Source: Eubacterium sp. CAG:252
GTDB taxonomy: Bacteria; Bacillota; Clostridia; Lachnospirales; Lachnospiraceae
DNA length: 7,421 nucleotides
Direction: 5' to 3'
NCBI GenBank assembly: GCA_000436535.1
Contig: FR886263.1
Location: 1 to 7,421, forward strand
Below are positions 1 to 4,787 of the stretch, piece after piece (within the stretch, counting starts at the first letter, position 1; each line of letters starts with the position of its first letter). Under the pieces are notes generated by a model. It had not been told where the DNA came from and did no database searches. It saw only the letters and a list, made by a program, of their open reading frames with translations. Made by a program: the position numbers and the translations under genes.

Positions 1-31
1 TTCGTAAATCGCTTCTTTCTCATGTTTGGGC

Positions 32-90
32 GGGTCGGAAATATAAAAGCTTTTTCGTGCAAGCACGAACAGCTTTTCTACTTCCGACCC
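32..90 (-). terminator. Long hairpin just after gdpP, probable terminator or 3' mRNA stabiliser
   Basis: A long interrupted inverted repeat starts 7 bases past the gdpP stop codon. Outer arms at 32-40 and 82-90 pair over 9 bp (GGGTCGGAA with TTCCGACCC). Middle arms at 45-51 and 71-77 pair over 7 bp (AAAAGCT with AGCTTTT). The apex at 54-60 and 63-69 forms a perfect palindrome. On the minus-strand RNA the apex reads GUGCUUGCAC, which would give a CUUG loop. No clean U-tract follows the outer stem; a UUUUAUAUUU stretch follows only the middle stem. It may therefore act as a terminator using the inner stem, or mainly as a 3' end protector. A dispersed palindromic repeat is also possible. The hairpin is certain; its role is inferred. 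Confidence 0.55.
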
Positions 91-97
91 TGGGACA

Positions 98-2152
98 TCA
101 TATTTCACCTTCATCTAACATCTTATCCAATGTCAGCTTAATGGTGTTTACTGCCTGTTCTGTGGTGCAGTCGGTGAGCTGGGCTCCGGCTATGCTCATA
201 TGGCCGCCACCGCCAAGCTTCTCCATAACAAGCTGTACATTTACCTCGTCTATCGACCTTGCGCTTATATACAGCTTATCCTCGTAAGCTGTGATAACAA
301 ACGATGCCTTTATGCCTGATATGTCAAGAAGCTGGTTTGCAGCTTTTGCGCCGCCTATTGTCGGACTTTCAAGCCCTGCCCCGTCAAATATTGTTATGGC
401 AAATGCATCTTTATATACCTCTGCCTTACTTACCGCTGATGCTATAGCTTTATATTCATCCATATCATTTCTAAGCATTTTTCTGACACGCGTTACATCT
501 GCGCCGTGTCTTCTTAAGAATGCTGCAGCCTCAAATGTACGTGGACCTGACTTGCTGTTAAAACCATCTGTGTCTATCGATATACCTGCATACAGCGCAT
601 CCGCCTCAAATGCTTTTAACTTAATTCCATCATCCACATACTGTATCATCTCTGTAACCATTTCGCAGGCTGAAGATGCATATGGGTCTACATATGAAAG
701 AACCGCACCGGTTATAGTGTCGCTTGAACGTCTGTGGTGGTCGAACACTATCGTTGTCTTGCACTTATCAAGAAGTGATGGACATTCTGTTCTTTGTGCG
801 CGGTTTGCATCAACTACTATGACAACTGTCGATGGCTTAAGATAGCTTTCCACCTCATCTTTCTTTATAAACATATCATCCGGATATTCTTCTTTATTTA
901 TAAATCTGTTCATAAACGGACGGACACTTGTTGACACTTCTCCAAAGACTATATGTGCCTCCTTGCCAAACTTCTTGGCTATAATATATATACCAAGCGC
1001 CGAACCAAATGAGTCGATATCCGGAAGACTATGTCCCATAATAAGCACATTATCATTGGCTTCAAGAATCTGCCTTAAGGCATGCGCCTTTACACGCACC
1101 TTTACACGCGTATTCTTTTCCATCTGCTGGCTCTTTCCACCATAATAATATATCTTATCTCCATCCTTAATAACAGCCTGGTCGCCGCCACGTCCAAGTG
1201 CTAAGTCCATCGCAGCCTTTGCTACTTCATAGTTCTTAGCATAATCACTTGCGCCTGTTCCAATACCGATACTTAGAGTAAGTGTCTTCTCATTACCTAC
1301 CTTTACACTCTTTATATCCTCAACCAGACTGAACTTATCAGCAAGCAGCCTCTCAAGATACTTGTATCTGAACACTATAAAGTACTTATCCTTTTCTAAC
1401 TTTCTTATAATGGCAGAGCCGGCTGAAAAGTACTTATTAACACGCTTATCGACAAGGCCTACGAACAGCGAACGTCTTACATCATCAACGCTTTCAAGCG
1501 CATCCTCGTAGTTGTCTATATATACAAGACCTACAACAAATCTTTCATCCCTAATTTTCTGTATATATTTGTTAACATCTGTCTCATCAAACATATACAT
1601 AGCCACAAGCGATGAGTTATAATCCCTTGAAAGTATATTGACTCCCTGTGTAAGGACATCCGCACTTATTCTCTTCATCTCTATTCTGTAATCCCTGTCG
1701 TTAAGTGCAACCCTTACTTCCTTATAGTCATCAAAGTTACGGAATACATTTGTCGATAATTCCGGTATTATGGTTGAAATGTTTTTGTTGAATTCATTCT
1801 TCTTGTTAATACTGTGCTGCATAGTAGAGTTCATCCACAATATATTACCTTTATTGTCAAGCAGACAATAGGGAATACTAAGGTCATACAACAACTGCCT
1901 CTGAACCTGTGAATAATTAGAAGAAAACTCTACAATTTCTTTTATAACTCTAGGTCTGAAATACAGCATCATAAATGCACATACAATTATATATATAAGC
2001 GCAAATACCATAACGACCGATGCCGCCGGCACACTTATAAAGTATAATGCAAAATCAACTATTATTAGTAATATCCCTAGAGCTATAGGCCATATAAAAA
2101 CTGAATTAAGCCTTCCCGATGGCCGAAATGACTTTCCCTGCTTATTATTCAT
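98..2152 (-). CDS. gdpP: Cyclic-di-AMP phosphodiesterase GdpP (YybT family)
   Basis: A 684-residue membrane-bound phosphodiesterase that hydrolyses c-di-AMP to pApA and so controls the nucleotide that regulates potassium, osmotic and cell-wall homeostasis. Two transmembrane helices lie at about residues 17-40 and 43-65. A PAS-like region follows (about 80-170), then a degenerate GGDEF-like domain (about 200-320, without a GGDEF motif, as usual for the family). The DHH domain (about 365-535) shows GHSLPDID (H374, D378, D380), VVDANR (D448), DHH at 471-473 and SIDTDG (D527). The C-terminal DHHA1 domain carries GGGGH at 647-651. All expected catalytic positions appear present, and the length is close to the roughly 660 residues of the Bacillus protein. 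The start is supported by GGAG at 2158-2161, 5 bases upstream. It lies downstream of rpsF-ssb-rpsR on the same strand, as in many Bacillota, but is separated by a strong terminator and has its own likely promoter. The family call is very secure. Confidence 0.97.
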   Translation of the reverse strand: MNNKQGKSFRPSGRLNSVFIWPIALGILLIIVDFALYFISVPAASVVMVFALIYIIVCAFMMLYFRPRVIKEIVEFSSNYSQVQRQLLYDLSIPYCLLDNKGNILWMNSTMQHSINKKNEFNKNISTIIPELSTNVFRNFDDYKEVRVALNDRDYRIEMKRISADVLTQGVNILSRDYNSSLVAMYMFDETDVNKYIQKIRDERFVVGLVYIDNYEDALESVDDVRRSLFVGLVDKRVNKYFSAGSAIIRKLEKDKYFIVFRYKYLERLLADKFSLVEDIKSVKVGNEKTLTLSIGIGTGASDYAKNYEVAKAAMDLALGRGGDQAVIKDGDKIYYYGGKSQQMEKNTRVKVRVKAHALRQILEANDNVLIMGHSLPDIDSFGSALGIYIIAKKFGKEAHIVFGEVSTSVRPFMNRFINKEEYPDDMFIKKDEVESYLKPSTVVIVVDANRAQRTECPSLLDKCKTTIVFDHHRRSSDTITGAVLSYVDPYASSACEMVTEMIQYVDDGIKLKAFEADALYAGISIDTDGFNSKSGPRTFEAAAFLRRHGADVTRVRKMLRNDMDEYKAIASAVSKAEVYKDAFAITIFDGAGLESPTIGGAKAANQLLDISGIKASFVITAYEDKLYISARSIDEVNVQLVMEKLGGGGHMSIAGAQLTDCTTEQAVNTIKLTLDKMLDEGEI

Positions 2153-2242
2153 AATATCTCCATTCTCGTTATGGTGCTGCTGCGCCTACGATAATACAAT
2201 TCACTAGAATATATAAGTAATATAATATATGTTCTATTCTAC

Positions 2243-2272
2243 ATAATGCTAAAGCATATCAGCATTATAACA
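2243..2272 (-). promoter_or_regulatory. Probable extended -10 promoter for gdpP, overlapped by a dyad
   Basis: On the minus strand, positions 2272-2264 read TGTTATAAT, a perfect extended -10 element (TG, one base, then TATAAT). No good -35 box is found at 16-18 bases, which is tolerable for extended -10 promoters. Transcription would start near 2257, leaving a leader of about 100 bases before the gdpP start at 2152. An 8-bp inverted repeat, ATAATGCT at 2243-2250 and AGCATTAT at 2261-2268, overlaps the -10 and the start point. It could be an operator or a small 5' hairpin. The motif is visible; its function is inferred. Confidence 0.5.
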
Positions 2273-2280
2273 CAGATTGT

Positions 2281-2458
2281 TAAAATAGGGAATATGGGGG
2301 AGTGGTTTGATTAGTTTGTGGGGTGCGGGGGTTGATTGATTTGTGAACTTATTTATTATTGAATGGTTGAAGTTGTAATGAGGATTAAGTTTCTAATGAT
2401 GTGTTTTAATGACTTGGGTTGTTGGTTTGGGATTGTTGTAGGGATAGTTTAGTTTGGG
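2281..2458. other. Gene-free tract almost lacking C on the plus strand (C-rich, G-poor RNA on the minus strand)
   Basis: By hand count this 178-base stretch holds about 61 G but only 4 C on the plus strand. Minus-strand RNA would therefore be very C-rich, nearly G-free and unable to fold well. No reading frame with a ribosome binding site is seen. The tract lies between the terminator of the rpsF-ssb-rpsR operon and the gdpP promoter. A C-over-G bubble of this kind is the classical composition of a Rho loading (rut) site, so it may back up termination of read-through. The skew is opposite to that of the neighbouring genes, whose coding (minus) strand is purine-rich. The composition is seen directly; the Rho role is inferred. 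Confidence 0.45.
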
Positions 2459-2495
2459 CCGCGGTTATTATGCCGGAGGCATAATAACTGGCGGC
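2458..2495. repeat. Perfect palindromic hairpin A
   Basis: The arms GTTATTATGCC (2464-2474) and GGCATAATAAC (2478-2488) pair over 11 bp with no mismatch around a 3-base loop. An outer 5-bp GCCGC/GCGGC pairing (2458-2462 with 2491-2495) extends the stem across a small internal loop. It lacks a T-tract on either side, so it is unlikely to be a terminator. The inner stem ends in GTTA...TAAC, as do the other two hairpins in this interval, suggesting a family of related palindromic elements. Confidence 0.7.
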
Positions 2496-2533
2496 TGAAT
2501 TGGCATGGATTGTGGCTTAACTCGTAACGATGA

Positions 2534-2574
2534 GTTAGAGAAATATTATGGCTTTGCCATAATATCTCTCTAAC
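2534..2574. repeat. Near-perfect 19-bp hairpin B
   Basis: The arms at 2534-2552 and 2556-2574 (starting GTTAGAGAAATATT and ending ATCTCTCTAAC) are complementary with a single mismatch across 19 positions, around a TTT loop on the plus strand. No T-tract follows on the minus strand. Like hairpin A it is bounded by GTTA...TAAC. It sits just downstream of the rpsR terminator in the direction of transcription, so it would be present only in read-through RNA or in a transcript starting nearby. Confidence 0.7.
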
Positions 2575-2590
2575 AGTCGCGGTGCTCCTC

Positions 2591-2655
2591 GAATATAAAA
2601 ACAAAGACCCAGTTATTCCTGCAAGCAGGATAACTGGGTCTTTGTTTTTATATTC
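2591..2655 (-). terminator. Strong, symmetric factor-independent terminator of the rpsF-ssb-rpsR operon
   Basis: An almost perfect inverted repeat: left arm 2591-2622, right arm 2625-2655, with 31 paired positions and one bulged base. The core CCCAGTTAT/ATAACTGGG is topped by the palindrome CCTGCAAGCAGG (2618-2629). The A-rich and T-rich flanks (AAAAACAAAG and CTTTGTTTTT) provide a U-tract in either direction, so it could stop transcription from both sides. It begins 16 bases past the rpsR stop codon. On the minus-strand RNA the apex reads CUGCUUGCAG, the same CUUG-type loop seen in the hairpin after gdpP. Confidence 0.9.
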
Positions 2656-2671
2656 TCATCGTTACTCGCGC

Positions 2672-2935
2672 TTATTCTACTGTGTATGGTAAGAGTGCTA
2701 CGTGTCTTGCTCTCTTTACTGCTACTGTAAGAGCTCTCTGGTGCTTTGCGCAGTTTCCAGTGATTCTTCTTGGAAGAATCTTTCCTCTTTCAGATACATA
2801 CTTCTTTAATAAAGCAACATCCTTATAATCTAATGCCTTGTTTGCATCAGCACAAAATGCACATACTTTCTTTCTTCTGCGCATTGGTCTTCTTCTCATC
2901 TGACCCTCTGGTCTTTCAGCCTTCTTATCTGGCAT
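2672..2935 (-). CDS. rpsR: 30S ribosomal protein bS18
   Basis: An 87-residue small-subunit ribosomal protein that binds the 16S rRNA platform as a heterodimer with bS6, whose gene lies two positions upstream. The body shows the usual S18 core (DYKDVALLKKYVSERGKI, then PRRITGNCAKHQR), preceded by a basic Arg-rich N-terminus at residues 14-23. Residues C25 and C28 (CAFC) and C62/H65 (CAKH) fit the metal-binding, cysteine-containing form of S18, which many bacteria have lost. The start is fixed by AGGAGG at 2945-2950. The gene follows ssb by 18 bases and is the last of the operon, with a strong terminator immediately downstream. Confidence 0.97.
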   Translation of the reverse strand: MPDKKAERPEGQMRRRPMRRRKKVCAFCADANKALDYKDVALLKKYVSERGKILPRRITGNCAKHQRALTVAVKRARHVALLPYTVE

Positions 2936-2953
2936 GTTAAGTTACCTCCTATC

Positions 2954-3421
2954 TTAATTGAAAGGTAAACCCTCGTCTTCCACGCTATCACCATCAGGTA
3001 TATTCATAAATCCATCACCTGCTGCAGCGCTTGGTTCTGGTCTTGATGGTGCATATGCTGTTGCACCTGCTGCGGAAGCAGCGGCTTTACTTTCTGCGAA
3101 TTCCTGTTCTTCAACAACAACATCAGTAGTGTAGACTCTCTGTCCGTCCTTGTTAGTGTAACTACCAGTCTGGATACGTCCTGTAATGGCAATCTTTGTT
3201 CCCTGATGTAAATACTTCTCAGCGAACTCAGCGGCTCTGCCAAATGCAACACAACCTATGAAGTCTGCTGACTGTTCGTCACCAGCTCCATTATTACCTC
3301 TAGCACGTCTTCTGTCTACTGCTAATGTATATCTAGCGATTGCCATAGCTCCATCTGAATTCTGTGAATAGCGTACATCTGGATCTCTTGTCAATCTACC
3401 CATTAAAATTACTTTGTTCAT
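2954..3421 (-). CDS. ssb: Single-stranded DNA-binding protein SSB
   Basis: A 155-residue protein that coats single-stranded DNA during replication, repair and recombination, normally as a homotetramer. Residues 1-108 form the OB-fold, with the typical opening MNKVILMGRLTRDPDVRY and the later GRIQTGSYTNKDGQRVY segment. An Ala/Pro-rich flexible linker follows (about 109-147). The tail is acidic (DSVEDEGLPFN). Most SSB proteins end exactly in Pro-Phe; here one extra Asn follows Phe154. The start has AGGAG at 3429-3433, 7 bases upstream. The gene sits between rpsF and rpsR, the standard arrangement in Bacillota, so it is co-transcribed with the two ribosomal proteins. Confidence 0.97.
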   Translation of the reverse strand: MNKVILMGRLTRDPDVRYSQNSDGAMAIARYTLAVDRRRARGNNGAGDEQSADFIGCVAFGRAAEFAEKYLHQGTKIAITGRIQTGSYTNKDGQRVYTTDVVVEEQEFAESKAAASAAGATAYAPSRPEPSAAAGDGFMNIPDGDSVEDEGLPFN

Positions 3422-3469
3422 ACTTATTCTCCTCTTCTATAAAGAGTTGTAAGCCTAAACGTCAACTAA

Positions 3470-3757
3470 TTATTCCCCATCTTTTACGATTAAGAATCTG
3501 ATTACGTTTTCCATAATACGAATTCTTGACTCAACTTCTGCTGGTGTAGTTGCATCAGCTTCAAACTTAATGAAGTTGTAGTATCCTTCGCTCATATGCT
3601 GGATTTCGTATGCAAGCTTCTTCTTTTCGCAAGTACCTGGATCAGTAATAGTACCACCGAAACGAGTGATTAATTCCTTAACCTGCTCTACTGTAGCATT
3701 TCTTACTTCATCCTCGACGTTTGCGCTAACAACTAATGCTAATTCATACTTATTCAT
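3470..3757 (-). CDS. rpsF: 30S ribosomal protein bS6
   Basis: A 95-residue protein that pairs with bS18 on the central domain of 16S rRNA. Recognisable family segments are the N-terminal strand NKYELALVVSA, the KKKLAYEI strand at about residues 45-52, the GYYNFIKFEA strand (58-67), and the C-terminal helix and strand VESRIRIMENVIRFLIVK. The length matches the family. AAGGAGG at 3768-3774 sets the start. It is the first gene of the rpsF-ssb-rpsR operon, with a leader of about 75 bases. In other bacteria the S6:S18 complex can repress this operon through the rpsF leader. I could not find a convincing CCG-type S6:S18 binding motif by eye, so that control is not claimed. Confidence 0.97.
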   Translation of the reverse strand: MNKYELALVVSANVEDEVRNATVEQVKELITRFGGTITDPGTCEKKKLAYEIQHMSEGYYNFIKFEADATTPAEVESRIRIMENVIRFLIVKDGE

Positions 3758-3838
3758 CTACGTCGCACCTCCTTCTGGTCTTTTGGTCCCTTTTATTCAA
3801 ATATAAAAAGAACAAGGATTATAATCTCACGAGGTTTA

Positions 3839-3867
3839 ATTTTAGCATAGATTAATCCATATTACAA
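3839..3867 (-). promoter_or_regulatory. Promoter of the rpsF-ssb-rpsR operon
   Basis: On the minus strand, TTGTAA (3867-3862) and TAAAAT (3844-3839) are spaced by exactly 17 bases, with a TG one base before the -10. This is a good sigma-A-type promoter with an extended -10. The -35 box overlaps the stop codon of the DUF951 gene. A start near 3832 would give a leader of about 75 bases. A second perfect TATAAT at 3823-3818 has no matching -35 and could be a minor start. Confidence 0.7.
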
Positions 3868-4059
3868 GTCTTTATTTTCATTTTTTTGTATTTTTTTAAT
3901 ATTCTTTTCTACAAGAGACCTCTTTAATATAATCTCATGTGAACATCCACAACAACGCAGCTTAATATCTGCGCCTGTCTTTAGAATCTGCCACTCATAG
4001 CTTCCACATGGGTGCTTTTTTTTCATTTTAATAATATCACCTGCATCCAGTTGAATCAT
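3862..4059 (-). CDS. DUF951 family small protein
   Basis: A 65-residue protein of unknown function that I recognise as DUF951 (the group that includes Bacillus YyzM). Visible hallmarks are the start LDAGDIIKMKKKHPCGS, then EW at 22-23, GADIKLRCCGC (29-39) and a following H41. Cysteines C18, C36, C37 and C39 with H16 and H41 suggest a possible metal site, which is inference. The last 15 or so residues are Lys/Asn-rich and probably disordered. The start has GGAGG at 4065-4069, 5 bases upstream. Genes of this family commonly lie just upstream of rpsF or of ychF-rpsF; here no ychF intervenes. The operon promoter overlaps its stop codon, so its transcription may be partly separate from rpsF. Confidence 0.9.
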   Translation of the reverse strand: MIQLDAGDIIKMKKKHPCGSYEWQILKTGADIKLRCCGCSHEIILKRSLVEKNIKKIQKNENKDL

Positions 4060-4083
4060 TCAGTCCTCCATTCACGCATATAT

Positions 4084-4092
4084 ATGATACCA
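4084..4092 (-). promoter_or_regulatory. Weak candidate extended -10 for the DUF951 gene
   Basis: The minus strand reads TGGTATCAT (4092-4084), an extended -10 with a 5/6 match. No credible -35 box is present at the proper spacing, since that position falls inside the neighbouring hairpin. If used, the leader would be about 20 bases, just enough for the ribosome binding site at 4065-4069. It is listed only as a possibility; the DUF951 gene could equally be read from further upstream. Confidence 0.3.
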
Positions 4093-4093
4093 T

Positions 4094-4147
4094 GGGCAAA
4101 AGGTCTAAACCCACATGAGCCTGCTCATAGGTGGGGGCTTTTGGCCC
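4094..4147 (-). terminator. Long intergenic hairpin between the BY-kinase-like gene and the DUF951 gene
   Basis: An interrupted stem: GGGCAAAAG (4094-4102) pairs with CTTTTG plus CCC (4138-4147, one bulged G), CCCAC (4110-4114) with GTGGG (4131-4135), and ATGAGC (4115-4120) with GCTCAT (4123-4128). The minus-strand RNA has an alternative small stem, GGGGC/GCCCC around CAAAA, that would compete with the long fold. Only a UUU follows the inner stem and no U-tract follows the outer one, so it is at best a weak terminator for the three-gene cluster. It may instead be an mRNA-end protector or a structured leader of the DUF951 transcript. The pairing is certain; the role is not. Confidence 0.45.
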
Positions 4148-4185
4148 CAACATTTTATATATTATACTATAACCATAAATGCTTA

Positions 4186-4770
4186 TTATTCTCTTATAAC
4201 AACACCAAGTATACTGCAGCCGTCTGCCTCTAACCTGTTTACCTCTTCATTCATATCCTCAACCGAATATGCCTCTTCGTCTTTTATTATCATAGTTTTA
4301 TCACAATACTGTGCAAGAAGACCGTCTTCATCTGTATCGACAACTATATAATCGTAATCATTACTATACTTCTCAAGCAGATTTTTAAAGACCTCTCTCT
4401 CATCACGTGTGACAATTTCATCATCATTAATACCTGTAAATATTATATCCAGCCCTTTATGATTAGTAACACATATAATTTCGTGATTTTTATTTGGATT
4501 CTTAAGATAATCTATAACACCCTTTGCATTCTTTCCAAGCTTGTACTTTCCAAGAAATACATCCCTCTTTATATCCCCATCAATAAAAAGCACCTTATTT
4601 CCTTTTTCCATAATGCCATAAGCTATCCTGAAAGTATCAACCCTGCCGCCTATAACAGCCACCGACTTATGCAAATTAAGATTACCTGTTATGTCTTCAG
4701 CAATATGCTCAAAATCCTTCTTTTTATCGCTGTCTACATTTACAAGCTTATCGATATTAACTCTATACAT
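4186..4770 (-). CDS. Degenerate CpsD/BY-kinase-like (MinD/ParA fold) protein, probable pseudokinase
   Basis: A 194-residue protein with the outline of a bacterial tyrosine kinase of the CpsD/CapB type. The Walker A' strand is clear at 60-70 (VLFIDGDIKRD, with D64 and D66), as is the Walker B strand at 141-147 (YIVVDTD, D145). The C-terminal LGVVI strand is also typical. However, the Walker A loop reads GGRVDTFRI (41-49) and lacks the GK(S/T) signature. The N-terminal EX2RX2R oligomerisation motif is absent (FEHIAEDI at 20-27). There is no C-terminal tyrosine cluster; the protein stops right after the last strand. ATP-dependent kinase activity therefore looks lost, which is inference. It starts 17 bases after the Wzz-like gene, with a GGGGTGA ribosome binding site at 4777-4783, and is the last gene of the cluster. 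The fold is fairly sure; the function is unknown. Confidence 0.8.
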   Translation of the reverse strand: MYRVNIDKLVNVDSDKKKDFEHIAEDITGNLNLHKSVAVIGGRVDTFRIAYGIMEKGNKVLFIDGDIKRDVFLGKYKLGKNAKGVIDYLKNPNKNHEIICVTNHKGLDIIFTGINDDEIVTRDEREVFKNLLEKYSNDYDYIVVDTDEDGLLAQYCDKTMIIKDEEAYSVEDMNEEVNRLEADGCSILGVVIRE

Positions 4771-4787
4771 ATAATCTCACCCCTATC

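Larger units (their letters stand above)
2524..2665. repeat. 142-bp module bounded by 11-bp inverted repeats and holding two hairpins
   Basis: GTAACGATGAG at 2524-2534 is the exact reverse complement of CTCATCGTTAC at 2655-2665. Between them lie hairpin B (2534-2574) and the operon terminator (2591-2655), and the end repeats touch both. The whole could fold as a three-way junction, or be a small non-coding mobile unit with terminal inverted repeats (MITE-like). No target-site duplication is obvious immediately outside the repeats. The repeats are certain; the mobile origin is speculative. Confidence 0.5.

Noticed and set aside
1..23. Minus-strand ATG at 21-23 opening a short frame (MRKKRFT...) that runs off the left edge
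   Set aside because: No ribosome binding site precedes it, only 7 codons are visible and it does not resemble the expected rplI start (MKVILLEDV-like).
291..845. 184-codon plus-strand frame opposite gdpP
   Set aside because: It is antisense to conserved DHH-domain codons and lacks a ribosome binding site and any known motif.
2288..2331. Possible G-quadruplex in the G-rich tract (runs at 2288, 2296, 2320 and 2327)
   Set aside because: One loop is about 19 bases long, outside the usual limit for a three-tetrad structure; the strand composition is the more solid observation.
2458..2665. CRISPR array
   Set aside because: The repeats are palindromic hairpins of differing sequence and size, with no regular direct repeats or uniform spacers.
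3004..3252. Second minus-strand frame of 82 codons inside ssb
   Set aside because: It overlaps the conserved SSB gene in another frame and has no family resemblance or start signal.
3758..3832. S6:S18 autoregulatory leader motif upstream of rpsF
   Set aside because: A stem (CTTTTTAT with ATAAAAGG) can be drawn but no CCG-bearing loop typical of the S6:S18 element is evident by eye; a covariance-model search would decide.
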